64,000 nucleotides of DNA from Streptomyces sp. GS7 (GTDB taxonomy: Bacteria > Actinomycetota > Actinomycetes > Streptomycetales > Streptomycetaceae), in NCBI RefSeq assembly GCF_009834125.1, contig NZ_CP047146.1, positions 9,003,184 to 9,067,183 of the forward strand, written 5' to 3'. The notes beneath the pieces are model-generated. The model had not been told where the DNA came from and did not search any database. It saw nothing but the letters and a program-made list of their open reading frames with translations. How positions within the stretch are numbered: position 1 is the first letter of the stretch; each line of letters begins with the position of its first letter. This document shows positions 23,544 through 32,629 of this stretch, piece after piece. The translations under genes were made by a program, and so were the position numbers.

Positions 23544-25668
23544 ACGTCCTCCAGAGCATCGGCGTAGAAGTCGTTCTCCTCGGCGAGGTCATCGAGGTCG
23601 GCCTCGTCGTCATCCCCCGTCTCCGTCGCTGCCTCGGGCTCCTGCGGTTCTGCGGTCTGCTCGTCCTGGCCGAGGGCCTTGCGTACGGACGGAAGCGAGA
23701 CGACCGTCTCCGCCTCCTCCTCTGGGAGTTCGATAGCGGCCTGCTCGCGCGAGAGCCGCAGTGCCATGCGCCGCTCGGCGATCGTGGTGCCCAGTCCGAG
23801 GTTCCACCGCTGAAGGAGATCGGCGACGGCGAGCCGGTCATCGGGGAAGCGATACTTCGAGGCCGCCAGCTGCCGGGCGAACGTCAACGCGTCCTCGCTC
23901 AGTGGCATCTCGGCCGACGGTGCGTGCTCCCAGGTCAGGGTGTGCCATTCGCGGGTTGTGGGGTCGCGGAAGTAGATCTTGGTGATGTCGTCGGGGTCCA
24001 CTTGGAACGGCCAGCCGTTCTTGACGGGACTGTCGTAGGGGCTGCGGATGCCCGGCTCGGGCAGACCAGAACCGCTGTAGCGGCGCCGCCCGATCTCGAC
24101 CCCGTAGTGCTGGACCGTGCGCCACTGCGTCTGCAGGAACTCAAAGGCCAGGTCCCGGTCGCGGGGTGCTTCGATGTAGCCCGCCCGCGCCACGCCGTGC
24201 TCGAACATCTTCGCCGGGGACATTCGCAGACCCGGCAGGCCCGGATCGACCAGGCTGGCGTGCGGCCTGCAGTGATAGACCGTCGCGGTCCACTCCCGAA
24301 TGATCGCCTCAAGCTCGTCGAGGAAGAAGAACGCGTCGTCCTCCGGGCTCTCGCCCCGCGAGTGGATGTCGGGCCCCTTGTAGCCGGGCAGCACCTGCAG
24401 CAGCCCCTCCCGCAGGGTCCGGAAATAGCGCTCAACCGGCCCCTTGTCGCGGCCCGTCCGGAGCCGGGCCGGCTGGATGGAGATGCCCATCCGGCGGCAG
24501 ACGCTGGTCAGATGCTCCGAGACGTAGACCTTGCCGTGGTCGACCACCAGCGCCTCGGGGACCAGAGGAGGCGAGGCCAGCCCCGGTCCGCTGGCGCCCT
24601 CGACGTCGACCAGGACAGTGCGGGGGATGCCGTGCTCTGGCCAGACCGCGTTTCGCGGCCAGTCCCGCCCCGCCGGCCTCGGCCGGAACGACTGGAAGAG
24701 CACCGCGCTGACATCCACCGCCTTCGTCGAGACCGGCGTGAGCCGGATCCCCGTGATGCAGCGGGTGTACCAGTCCATCCCGACACTCAACTCGGCCTGC
24801 ACCCACTTGAGCGTCAGCGGGTCGAACGCGAAGACGTCCAGCCGGGTGGAGTCCATCAGCAGGTACTCACCCGGCCGCGTCGGCCGCAGCTTCCCGTACG
24901 GGCCCTCCGGCCGACCGGCGATATCCCGGTTGCGCTTCGTACTCAGGCGGAACAGCGGATGGCGTCGCTCCAACTCTCCAGCAGCCGAAACGCCGTCGCC
25001 CGACTCGGCTGCCGCACCACTCCCTCGCCGAACCGCGCGATCACCCGAGCCCGGGTCCGCTCGATCACCATCGTCCTCGACGGCCGCGACTGGTCGGCGT
25101 GCTCGACCATCACCTCCACCGCGGTCTCCACCCACCGCTCATCGACCGCGATCTGCGACTTCCGGGTCGATCCCTGGCTCGGCGCAAGCCCCGCTTCGCC
25201 CTGTTCCCGAAACGCGGTGACCCATCTCCTCACCGAACGCGAGGAGACCCCCAGCTCCGCAGCCTTCGCCGCGTATCTGGCTTCCAGCGATGTCGGCGGT
25301 GCGTACTCATCACGGGGGTCGCCTTCGCGCGCAAGTTCCGGACTCCCGGAGCGATACCCCGTCAGAAGTTCACGGACATGCTCAGCCCGTTCCAGAATCT
25401 CCCGTCTCTCCGCCTCGTCAAGCTGCCCCAGCACCACGGAGGCGATCTCGCCCTCGTCACCTGCCGACGGTCCCGGATCATCAGGATTGATGGCAGCCCG
25501 GTCGGAGAACAGCAACTCCTTGAGCGACAGCCGCAGGAGACGCCCTCGCCCGTCCTTCAAGACCACTTCGTTGCCCGCAGTGGTCGCGGCCATCTCCACC
25601 ACTTCGACGGTCTCCCCGTCGTAGTGGAAGGACGTACCGACTCCGACTCGGACTCCCGCCCTGCTCAT
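23540..25668 (-). pseudogene. tniA: tniA (TnsB/Mu-type DDE transposase) broken by a frameshift
   Basis: The N-terminal part (ATG 25668 to TGA 24943) carries helix-turn-helix domains (SSRSVRRWVTAFREQGEAGL) and ends RATAFRLLES before leaving frame. The remainder continues in the other frame from about 24975 with LERRHPLFRLSTKRNRDIAG and contains the integrase core: Asp in LLMDSTRLDVFAF, Asp in LVVDHGKVYVS and Glu in DKGPVERYFR. One missing base near 24975 would explain it (Glu-Ser-Leu-Glu-Arg-Arg in an intact copy). No slippery heptamer of programmed frameshifting is seen. The catalytic DDE residues themselves survive. Confidence 0.82.
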
Positions 25669-26384
25669 GCCGCCCGCCTCAACACGTGCGAAGGGCCGAG
25701 CGGTCGGTCAAGATCAGTGACGAAAGTCTGCGTCCAGAGCAAATGATGGACAGCGGAACGAACTTGGGGCTCCGAACGGCCCGGCAGGCAGCCCGCAACC
25801 TGCCCCAGGACGACCCCGTCGAGGTCCACCTCCCGGAGCTCCTCCAAGACTTCAGGGCTGAACAGCCAGTCCCTGCGGTAACCCGCCAGGAACCGGATGT
25901 TCTCCAGTTCCACGGCCGGAGGCTCGCTCCAGACCTCGTACTTCCATCCCCGCGACTCCACCGTCTGCCGGGTCCAGTCGAAGGTGAACTCCACCTCTGG
26001 CTTGGACAACCGGGGCAACGGCTTGACGTCGACAACCACCGGAACCTGCCCGGTGAGCAGGAGATAGTCCGGGATGTGACGGCGTACCTTCCCCTCCAGC
26101 ACCGTCTTCAGCAGGAGGGGCTGGGCCACGATGCCGCGTACGGACGGATCGAAGTCGGCGAAGTGTAAACAGGACAGTTCCAGGCGCGACTCGTAGATCA
26201 CGTGGTCGCGCGTCGTCGCCGACCAGTAGGTCCCCGAGTAGTGCTTCTGGCCCTTTTACCAACGGAACGTCCGCCACGGACAAGCCGACCGCAGAAGATC
26301 AACGGGTGCCGTACCCCAATCCCGATCTTCGACAACAGCGCCGCGTTGCCGCCGAACGCTCACCGTCGCGGCGATCTCCCCCAC
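25665..26384 (-). pseudogene. tnsA: tnsA-like endonuclease with an internal stop codon
   Basis: The frame reads from a likely GTG at 26384 to 25665 (240 codons) with one TAA at 26258-26256. Before it: DLLRSACPWRTFRW; after it: KGQKHYSGTYWSATTRDHVIYESRLEL, continuous with TnsA-type proteins, where a Tyr codon is expected at the stop. The nuclease motifs are intact: Glu in YESRLEL, Asp in HIPDYLLL and VDVKP with the catalytic Lys. TnsA cuts the 5' ends so that Tn7 leaves cleanly. A GTG at 26201 could restart translation of the nuclease core, but without the N-terminal region. Its stop overlaps the tniA start. Confidence 0.78.
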
Positions 26385-26501
26385 CGCACACCCCCAAGCC
26401 CACGAGCGATGCCCCGTGAGCACACAGTGTCAGCGAGCTTCCACCAGGGGCACCAGCATCAGAGCCCAACCACCCATACGAGTGAGCGGCTTGGCCTGCC
26501 A

Positions 26502-26577
26502 GTCTCAGATTCATGTCAGATATGCCATCGTTTGGCCATCGCTCGCGAGATTTGGCCACGAAATCTGAGACCCTACA
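26502..26577. repeat. Right-end transposase-site repeats
   Basis: One plus-strand copy GTCTCA-GATTC-ATGTCA (26502-26518) and one inverted copy with GTCTCAG (26571-26553, ending GTGGCCA). Together with the left pair they mark the element's ends; ACA at 26575-26577 would be the last three bases. Confidence 0.5.
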
Positions 26578-26585
26578 GCCTCACC

Positions 26586-29054
26586 TCACGTCTGCGCCAT
26601 ATCCACAAACCGCGAATAGTGCCCCTGGAAAGCGACCGTAATCGTCGCCGTAGGACCATTACGGTGCTTCGCGACAATCAGGTCGGCCTCGCCCGCACGC
26701 GGCGACTCCTTCTCGTACGCGTCCTCGCGGTGCAGCAGGATGACCATGTCCGCGTCCTGCTCGATCGAGCCGGACTCTCGCAGGTCGGAGACCATCGGCT
26801 TCTTGTCCGTACGCTGCTCGGGGCCACGGTTGAGCTGGGAGAGCGCGATAACCGGGAGTTCCAGTTCCTTGGCCAGCAGCTTGAGGTTTCGGGACATGTC
26901 CGAGACCTCCTGCTGACGGCTCTCGGCGCGCTTGGAGCCACCGGACTGCATCAGCTGCAGATAGTCGATGACGACCAGCTTCAGCTCGTTGCGCTGTTTC
27001 AACCGGCGGCATTTGGCGCGGATTTCCATCATCGAGAGGTTCGGCGAATCGTCGATATAGAGCGGCGCGGCCGAGACATCCGGCATCCGGCGCGCCAGCC
27101 GCGTCCAGTCCTCGTCCGTCATGCTGCCGGACCGCATGTGGTGCAGCGCCACCCGGGCCTCGGCGGACAGCAGACGCATCGCGATTTCGTTGCGCCCCAT
27201 TTCGAGCGAGAAGATCACGCTCGGCAGATTGCTCTTGATCGAGCAGGCTCGCGCGAAATCCAGCGCGAGCGTCGAGTTGTGCGTGGGGACCATCGACCGC
27301 GTGGCCAGATACAGGTGCTCGGGATTGTCCACCTGGACACAGCGGACCGGGACGCTCGCCAGTTCCCGGACGTCGGTGATGAAGCGCTGCGCCGACTCCG
27401 GGCCGTCGGGGCGCCGGCGCTCTTCGTGCAGGCGCCGCTTCCGCTCGATGCCGAAGACGTCGTCGGTCGTGGTGAAGGTGATCAGGTGGCCGGCGGAGGA
27501 TTCCCCGGAGCGCTCCGCGACCTGCTCGGCGCGCAGCGCGCAGCAGTGGCCGAGGCTCACCACCAGCTCGCGGAATCCTTCGGACAGCGCCGTGCCGGCG
27601 GCCGTGAACTGCACCGAGCCGGTCTCGGTGACCGTTCCGTGTGCGTCGAGAAGCCCGGCGAGGAGCTCCCTCCGCTGGGCAACGGAAGCCCGCAGATACT
27701 CCTGAGGGAGATGGCCGTTGCCCAGGAGACCCAGAGTGCGCAGCAACGGAAGCAGGTCATCGCCCGGGGTCCGGCAGCCCTCGGCCTCCAGGCGCCGCAC
27801 GATCTCCGGGTCGGCCGGGGCGAACTCCGAGGCGTCGTGCTGCCCGGCGCCCAGCCACGCACCGAGGACGTAGGGCGGAACCGGCAGATCACGGTGGGGG
27901 AGGTCGAGCGCGCCCGCGTTCCGCACGCTGTGGTGCGGACGCCGGCCGGCCGCGATGTCGTGCAGCGTCGCAGCGATCTCCTTGGTCGTCCGGACCGCGG
28001 CGGGGGCCCGCCCGTCGCCGGAACCGCTGTCACCGGCCACCGCACGGGAGTCGCGGGTGTGGGTGAGCCACTGGTGATCGGCGTCGGCGATCACGGAGGT
28101 GCCGTCGTCGAACGAGATCTCGTAGCAGGGGCGCCCCGTCATGACCTCGGTGGCGGCCACCACACGCGTGGGCTTCCCCGTCGCGTCGAGCAGATCGTCA
28201 CCGGGCTGGACCTCGCCCATGGTGGTCCACCCGCCAGGAGTGGGCAGCGGCGTGTCCAGCGCGAGGGCCTTACCCATCGCCGGACGAGCCGCGATCACGA
28301 TCATCTGGCCCGGATGCAGACCGTTCGTCAGCGCGTCCAGGTCGGTGAAGCCCGTCGGCACACCGGTCATCTGGCCCTGACGGGAGCCGATCGCCTCGAT
28401 CTCGTCGAGCGCGCCCTCCATGATGTCGCCGAGCGGGAGGTAGTCCTCGCTGGTCCGCTGCTCGGTGACGGCGTAGATCTCCGCCTGGGCGCTGTTGACG
28501 ATCTCGTCGACATCGCCGTCGGCCGCGTATCCCATCTGCGTGATCCGGGTGCCCGCCTCGACGAGGCGGCGCAGCACGGCCCGCTCATGGACGATCTCGG
28601 CGTAGTACTCGGCGTTGGCGGCCGTCGGGACGGACTGGACGAGGGTGTGCAGATACGAGGCGCCGCCGACGCGCCCGATCTCGCCGCGCTTGGTCAGCTC
28701 CGCCGCGATGGTGATCGGGTCGGCCGGCTCGCCCTTGGCGTACAGGTCGAGGATCGCCTGGAAGACCAGTTCATGAGCGGGGCGGTAGAAGTCCTCGCCC
28801 TTCAGGACCTCGACGACATCCGCGATGGCGTCCTTGGAGAGCAGCATGCCACCGAGCACGGACTGCTCGGCGTCCAGATCCTGCGGGGGGACGCGCTCGA
28901 AGCCGCCGGACCAGCCGCCTCCGTCATCGTCACGGTCCTGGCGCTCGCCTCGGCCGCGGCCCTTTCCGTCGCCCCGGCGGGAGCGGGCGGCCGGCAGCAG
29001 GTCACTGGGACCGGAGTCCGCCCAGGGATCGTCCATGGGCTCGGGAATGCTCAC
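26586..29054 (-). CDS. dnaB: Replicative DNA helicase DnaB, precursor containing an intein
   Basis: An 822-residue precursor; the mature helicase would be 491 residues. It unwinds DNA ahead of the replisome as a hexamer. The N-terminal domain begins PPQDLDAEQSVLGGMLLSKD (about residue 56). The RecA-like domain is interrupted inside Walker A: ARPAMGK (residues 256-262), then the intein (263-593), then STLALDFARAC. After splicing, GKST is restored. Walker B region LVVIDYLQLM and the SQLNRGPEQR motif (H4-type) are intact. The first 50 residues are polar and Gly/Arg-rich. Start ATG 29054. Four DnaA-box-like sites lie upstream, and the Tn7-like element ends 8 bp past the stop. Confidence 0.96.
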   Translation of the reverse strand: MSIPEPMDDPWADSGPSDLLPAARSRRGDGKGRGRGERQDRDDDGGGWSGGFERVPPQDLDAEQSVLGGMLLSKDAIADVVEVLKGEDFYRPAHELVFQAILDLYAKGEPADPITIAAELTKRGEIGRVGGASYLHTLVQSVPTAANAEYYAEIVHERAVLRRLVEAGTRITQMGYAADGDVDEIVNSAQAEIYAVTEQRTSEDYLPLGDIMEGALDEIEAIGSRQGQMTGVPTGFTDLDALTNGLHPGQMIVIAARPAMGKALALDTPLPTPGGWTTMGEVQPGDDLLDATGKPTRVVAATEVMTGRPCYEISFDDGTSVIADADHQWLTHTRDSRAVAGDSGSGDGRAPAAVRTTKEIAATLHDIAAGRRPHHSVRNAGALDLPHRDLPVPPYVLGAWLGAGQHDASEFAPADPEIVRRLEAEGCRTPGDDLLPLLRTLGLLGNGHLPQEYLRASVAQRRELLAGLLDAHGTVTETGSVQFTAAGTALSEGFRELVVSLGHCCALRAEQVAERSGESSAGHLITFTTTDDVFGIERKRRLHEERRRPDGPESAQRFITDVRELASVPVRCVQVDNPEHLYLATRSMVPTHNSTLALDFARACSIKSNLPSVIFSLEMGRNEIAMRLLSAEARVALHHMRSGSMTDEDWTRLARRMPDVSAAPLYIDDSPNLSMMEIRAKCRRLKQRNELKLVVIDYLQLMQSGGSKRAESRQQEVSDMSRNLKLLAKELELPVIALSQLNRGPEQRTDKKPMVSDLRESGSIEQDADMVILLHREDAYEKESPRAGEADLIVAKHRNGPTATITVAFQGHYSRFVDMAQT
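27276..28268 (-). other. DnaB intein, class 3 type, with degenerate LAGLIDADG endonuclease
   Basis: 331 residues inserted after Lys262 of Walker A. The first residue is Ala (ALALDTPLPTPGGW) in place of the usual Cys or Ser, and the end is PTHN followed by Ser594. The features of class 3 inteins are present: Trp329 in block B (DADHQW), Cys572 in block F (VRCVQVD) and Thr591 in block G. In that class the block F Cys makes the first branched intermediate. The endonuclease part has LAGLIDADG-like motifs VLGAWLGAG (396-404) and LLAGLLDAHG (464-473); the first has Ala403 where an acidic residue is expected, so cutting activity is probably lost. Confidence 0.85.
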
Positions 29055-29513
29055 CCCGGCACCTCCTCCCGTCCGCGACGCGGACCTTGCTGTGCTGTTC
29101 TTTCTTACGGCACAGCTCTGACATTCGAGACGCCCGACTCCGGTTACGGCGCGTCGAGTTCGGACGAGGTCTCAGGCCGGAACAGGCGGCGGGTGCCGGA
29201 CCACGGTAGGCCCGCGCGCACCGTCCGCCAATCTGGTTATCCACAGGCCATGTGGATGACTGCCCTACAGCTGTGGAGAAGTCCCCGGATCCTGTGCACG
29301 GCACGGGGGAAACTTCTGTGGACAAGCACACAATCACGCCAGCAACGAGCCTCTGACCTGCACATTTCTCATCCATAGGCTGTGGGGGAGAAAAACTTCG
29401 GCAACCTGTTCATGATCGTCGCAAACGGCACACAGAAGGCACCTCCACGCAGCGGAAAGTAAGGACCACTAGCCAGTTGCATCTCTTACCTGTGGAAGAT
29501 TAGATTGCCCCTC
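29055..29513. other. dnaB upstream region
   Basis: 459 bp between the divergent dnaB and MATE genes. No gene is seen. It holds the dnaB promoter, a cluster of DnaA-box-like nonamers at 29237-29325 and the promoter of the MATE gene, where an AT-rich stretch precedes 29505. Confidence 0.6.
29237..29325. promoter_or_regulatory. Cluster of four DnaA-box-like nonamers upstream of dnaB
   Basis: TTATCCACA (29237-29245, plus), TCATCCACA (29251-29259, minus), TTCTCCACA (29272-29280, minus) and TTGTCCACA (29317-29325, minus). The last matches the preferred Streptomyces DnaA box and the first the E. coli one. They lie about 180-270 bp upstream of the dnaB start. Confidence 0.6.
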
Positions 29514-30851
29514 ATGACACAGGCTCCCGCGACGCCACGGCGCGCCCATCGCCGCCATGACCGCGAGATCCTCGCACTGGCCCTGCCCGCCTTCGGCTCG
29601 CTGGTCGCGGAACCGCTCTTCGTCATGGTCGACAGCGCCGTCGTGGGCCACCTCGGCACCCGCCAGCTCGCCGGCCTCGGCATCGCCGCCGCCCTCCTGA
29701 CAACCGCCGTCTCCGCCTTCGTCTTCCTCGCCTACGCCACCACCGCCGCGGTCGCCCGCAGGGTCGGTGCCGGCGACCTCCCGGCCGCGATACGCCAGGG
29801 CATGGACGGCATCTGGCTCGCCCTGCTGCTCGGCGCGGCCGTCATCGCCGCCGTCCTGCCCACCGCCCCCTGGCTCGTCGAAGCCTTCGGCGCCTCGCCG
29901 ACCGCCGCCCCGTACGCCGCGACCTACCTGCGCATCAGCGCGCTCGGCATACCCGCGATGCTGGTCGTCCTGGCCGCCACCGGCGTCCTCCGCGGCCTCC
30001 AGGACACCAGGACCCCGCTCTACGTCGCCATCGGCGGATTCTCCGCCAACGCCGCCCTCAACGCCGCCCTGGTCTACGGCGCCGGGCTGGGCATCGCCGG
30101 CTCCGCCTGGGGCACCGTCATCGCCCAGTGCGGTATGGCCTTCCTCTACCTCACCGTCGTGATCCGCGGCGCCCGCCGCCACGGCGCCTCGCTCCGCCCG
30201 GACCCCGCCGGTATCCGCGCCTCCGCACAGGCCGGCGCCCCTCTGCTGGTCCGTACGCTCTCGCTGCGCGCGGTGCTGATGATCGCCACCGCGGTCGCCG
30301 CCCGGCTCGGGGACGCCGAGGTCGCCGCCCACCAGATCGTCCTGACCCTCTGGTCCCTGCTGGCCTTCGCGCTGGACGCCATCGCCATAGCCGGGCAGGC
30401 CATCATCGGACGGTACCTGGGCGCCGACGACCGCGCCGGCGCCCGCGACGCCTGCCGCCGCATGGTCCAGTGGGGCATCGCCTCCGGCGTCGTCCTCGGC
30501 GCGCTGGTGGTCCTCGCCCGCCCGCTGTTCATCCCCCTCTTCACCGCCGACCCCGCCGTCCAGGGCCCGCTGCACACCACGCTTCTGGTCGTAGCGGTCA
30601 CCCAGCCGGTGGCCGGCGTCGTCTTCATACTCGACGGGGTGCTGATGGGCGCCGGGGACGGCCCGTATCTCGCCGGCGCGATGGTCGTGGTACTCGCCGT
30701 ATTCGCCCCGGCGGCGCTCGCCGTACCGGCCCTGGGCGGCGGTCTGGTCGCCCTGTGGTGGGCAATGGCCCTCATGATGACCGCGCGGATGCTGACCCTG
30801 TGGCTGCGCGCCCGCTCCGGACGGTGGATTGTGACGGGAGCCTCCCGTTGA
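29514..30851 (+). CDS. MATE family efflux transporter (DinF-like)
   Basis: A 445-residue protein with 12 predicted transmembrane helices. The MATE signatures are seen in each half: FGSLVAEPLFVMVDSAVVGHLGTRQLAGLGIA in the first and LALDAIAIAGQAIIGRYLGADD in the second. Such proteins export drugs or metabolites using Na+ or H+ gradients; the DinF-like subgroup is suggested by the N-terminal motif. Start: ATG 29514 gives MTQAPATPRR; TTG 29505 is better spaced from GGAAG and is a real alternative. It lies divergent to dnaB. Confidence 0.85.
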   Translation: MTQAPATPRRAHRRHDREILALALPAFGSLVAEPLFVMVDSAVVGHLGTRQLAGLGIAAALLTTAVSAFVFLAYATTAAVARRVGAGDLPAAIRQGMDGIWLALLLGAAVIAAVLPTAPWLVEAFGASPTAAPYAATYLRISALGIPAMLVVLAATGVLRGLQDTRTPLYVAIGGFSANAALNAALVYGAGLGIAGSAWGTVIAQCGMAFLYLTVVIRGARRHGASLRPDPAGIRASAQAGAPLLVRTLSLRAVLMIATAVAARLGDAEVAAHQIVLTLWSLLAFALDAIAIAGQAIIGRYLGADDRAGARDACRRMVQWGIASGVVLGALVVLARPLFIPLFTADPAVQGPLHTTLLVVAVTQPVAGVVFILDGVLMGAGDGPYLAGAMVVVLAVFAPAALAVPALGGGLVALWWAMALMMTARMLTLWLRARSGRWIVTGASR

Positions 30852-30891
30852 ATCGGCTCCCGAATTTCCGGCCCGCATCGATAATGACCTT

Positions 30892-31761
30892 GTGCGCTCG
30901 CTTGCCAGAAAGTCCGTACTGCCCCTGACGCTGGTCATCGTGGGGGCAGCCGCAGTGGTGGGTTACGCCGCGGAGGAGACCCATACGAGCAGAGGCGGCG
31001 GTCGCAGCAGCTACGGCAAGTCCGGCGAGCCGGGCGAGGCTCCCCCGGACCAGGACCCCTCGGCGACCGCCCCCGCCCAGGACGGCACCGCGTATACCCC
31101 GCGCAGGACCGCGGAGAACGCCCGAATCGGCGCGGTCTTCGAGAAGGACGACCACGGCGCCCACTTCTGCACCGCGAGCGTGGTGCAGAGCCCGGGCCGG
31201 GACATGCTGATCACTGCGGCCCACTGCGCCTTCGACGCGGACGCCGGGAAGCCGGTGGACGACCTGGTCTTCGCCCCCGACTACCGCAACGGCGACGAAC
31301 CCACAGGCCTGTGGAAGGTCAGCAAGGTCGTCGTCGACGACCGCTGGGCCAAATCACAGGACGAGGACCTCGACGTCGCCTTCCTCACGGTCGACCCGAA
31401 GGACGGCAAGAACATCCAGGACGTCCTGGGCGGCAACAGCCTCGGCATAGACCGCGGCTTCAACAACGACGTCAAGATCACCGGCTACCCCACCAGCCGT
31501 GACACCCCGATCTCCTGCCAGAACCGCACCACGAAATTCAGCGACACCCAACTGCGCATCCAGTGCACCGACTTCGAGGGCGGCACGAGTGGCAGCCCCT
31601 GGCTCGCCGACTACGACCCCAAGAGCCACACCGGCACCGTCATCGGCGTTCTGGGCGGCCATGAAGGCGGCGGCGACGAGGACGACGTCTCCTACGCCGC
31701 GTACTTCGACGACGACATCGCCAAGCTCTACCAGCGCGCCCAGAACGAGGACGGAGACTGA
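30892..31761 (+). CDS. Secreted trypsin-like serine protease
   Basis: A 289-residue exported protease. The N-terminus has basic residues followed by a hydrophobic stretch (about 9-26) acting as signal peptide or anchor, then a Ser/Gly/Pro-rich linker to about residue 70. The S1 triad is His111 in ITAAHC, Asp161 in EDLDVAFL and Ser234 in GGTSGSPW, so it should be active. Cys93/Cys112 and Cys209/Cys225 are spaced for the usual disulfides. GTG at 30892 begins the basic region. Substrate unknown. It starts 40 bp after the MATE gene. Confidence 0.88.
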   Translation: MRSLARKSVLPLTLVIVGAAAVVGYAAEETHTSRGGGRSSYGKSGEPGEAPPDQDPSATAPAQDGTAYTPRRTAENARIGAVFEKDDHGAHFCTASVVQSPGRDMLITAAHCAFDADAGKPVDDLVFAPDYRNGDEPTGLWKVSKVVVDDRWAKSQDEDLDVAFLTVDPKDGKNIQDVLGGNSLGIDRGFNNDVKITGYPTSRDTPISCQNRTTKFSDTQLRIQCTDFEGGTSGSPWLADYDPKSHTGTVIGVLGGHEGGGDEDDVSYAAYFDDDIAKLYQRAQNEDGD

Positions 31762-31786
31762 CCCCGGCCTCCCGCGCCCCTCGCGC

Positions 31787-31831
31787 ATGCCGAAGGGCCG
31801 TACCCCGCGACGGGGTACGGCCCTTCGGCAT
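31787..31831. terminator. Bidirectional terminator between the protease and rplI
   Basis: A perfect 20-bp stem (31787-31806 with 31812-31831) and a 5-nt loop, placed between two convergent genes. Confidence 0.88.
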
Positions 31832-31841
31832 TGTGCTGCGA

Positions 31842-32288
31842 TTACGCGGCGACGACCTCGACGCCGAGCTTCGCGACGACCTCGGCGTGCAGACGCACGG
31901 AGACCTGGTGCGCGCCCAGGGTCTTGATCGGCGAACCGAGCTCAACACGGCGCTTGTCGACGTCCGGACCACCGGCAGCCTTGATCGCCGAGGCGACGTC
32001 AGCCGGGGTGACGGAGCCGAACAGGCGGCCCGCGTCGCCGGCACGAACGGCCAGCTTCACGTTGACGCCCTCAAGCTGGCCCTTGATCTCGTTGGCCTGC
32101 TCGATCGTGGCGATCTCGCGGATCTTGCGACCGCGGCGGATCTGCTCGACGTCCTTCTCGCCACCCTTGGTCCAGCGGATCGCGAAACCACGCGGAACCA
32201 GGTAGTTACGGGCGTACCCGTCCTTGACGTCCACGACGTCACCGGCGGTGCCGAGGCCGGAGACCTCGTGGGTGAGGATGATCTTCAT
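31842..32288 (-). CDS. rplI: 50S ribosomal protein L9
   Basis: 148 residues, the normal length. The N-terminal L9 signature [34 protein letters not shown] is complete, followed by the long connecting helix and a C-terminal RNA-binding domain. It binds 23S rRNA at the base of the L1 stalk. Last gene of the rpsF-ssb-rpsR-rplI operon, 18 bp after rpsR, and followed by a strong terminator. Confidence 0.97.
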   Translation of the reverse strand: MKIILTHEVSGLGTAGDVVDVKDGYARNYLVPRGFAIRWTKGGEKDVEQIRRGRKIREIATIEQANEIKGQLEGVNVKLAVRAGDAGRLFGSVTPADVASAIKAAGGPDVDKRRVELGSPIKTLGAHQVSVRLHAEVVAKLGVEVVAA

Positions 32289-32306
32289 TGGTCGGTCACC
32301 CTTCCC

Positions 32307-32543
32307 TTATCGCGCGGTGGACGTGTAGGGCAGCAGCGCCATCTCACGGCTGTTCTTCACGGCCGTGGCGACGTCACGCTGGTGCTGAGTGCAGTTACCG
32401 GTGACCCGGCGGGCACGGATCTTGCCGCGGTCGGAGATGAACTTCCGCAGCAGGTTCGTGTCCTTGTAGTCGACGTAGGAGATCTTCTCCTTGCAGAACA
32501 CGCAAACCTTCTTCTTAGGCTTGCGAGCAGGCGGCTTCGCCAT
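32307..32543 (-). CDS. rpsR: 30S ribosomal protein S18
   Basis: 78 residues. Contains [15 protein letters not shown] and the conserved core [22 protein letters not shown]. Two Cys in CVFC and one in GNC give it the look of a zinc-binding (C+) S18, in which case a second, zinc-free paralogue may exist elsewhere, as is known for streptomycetes. It pairs with S6 in the platform of the 30S subunit. The stop is 18 bp from rplI. Confidence 0.97.
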   Translation of the reverse strand: MAKPPARKPKKKVCVFCKEKISYVDYKDTNLLRKFISDRGKIRARRVTGNCTQHQRDVATAVKNSREMALLPYTSTAR

Positions 32544-32610
32544 TGTCTCTCTCCAGTGAGTTCAAGAAGTGTGTGCTGACGCCCTCAAGGCCCCGGCCGC
32601 TCCGGTCGCC

Positions 32611-32624
32611 GTTTCACGTGAAAC
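32611..32624. promoter_or_regulatory. parS (ParB-binding site)
   Basis: Perfect GTTTCACGTGAAAC in the ssb-rpsR spacer, 19 bp from the next copy. Confidence 0.95.
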
Positions 32625-32629
32625 ACGCG

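Larger units (their letters stand above)
18968..26577. mobile_element. Decayed Tn7-like transposon (tnsA-tniA-tniB-tniQ plus VanX-like cargo)
   Basis: About 7.6 kb. Four minus-strand genes, tnsA, tniA (tnsB-like), tniB (tnsC-like) and tniQ (tnsD-like), are each joined to the next by a 4-bp ATGA or GTGA overlap, the standard order of Tn7/Tn5053-type elements. Cargo is a D-Ala-D-Ala dipeptidase-like gene. The bounds are inferred: TGT at 18968 and ACA at 26575-26577, each next to repeats of GTCTCA-N(4-6)-RTGTCA. No matching 5-bp target duplication is visible (GAAGC on the left, GCCTC on the right). Three core genes are broken, so the element is probably immobile. Confidence 0.75.

Noticed and set aside
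26202..29378. 1058-codon frame antisense to dnaB
   Set aside because: High-GC shadow: composition is rich in Arg, Gly and Val with no domain, and dnaB on the other strand is certain.
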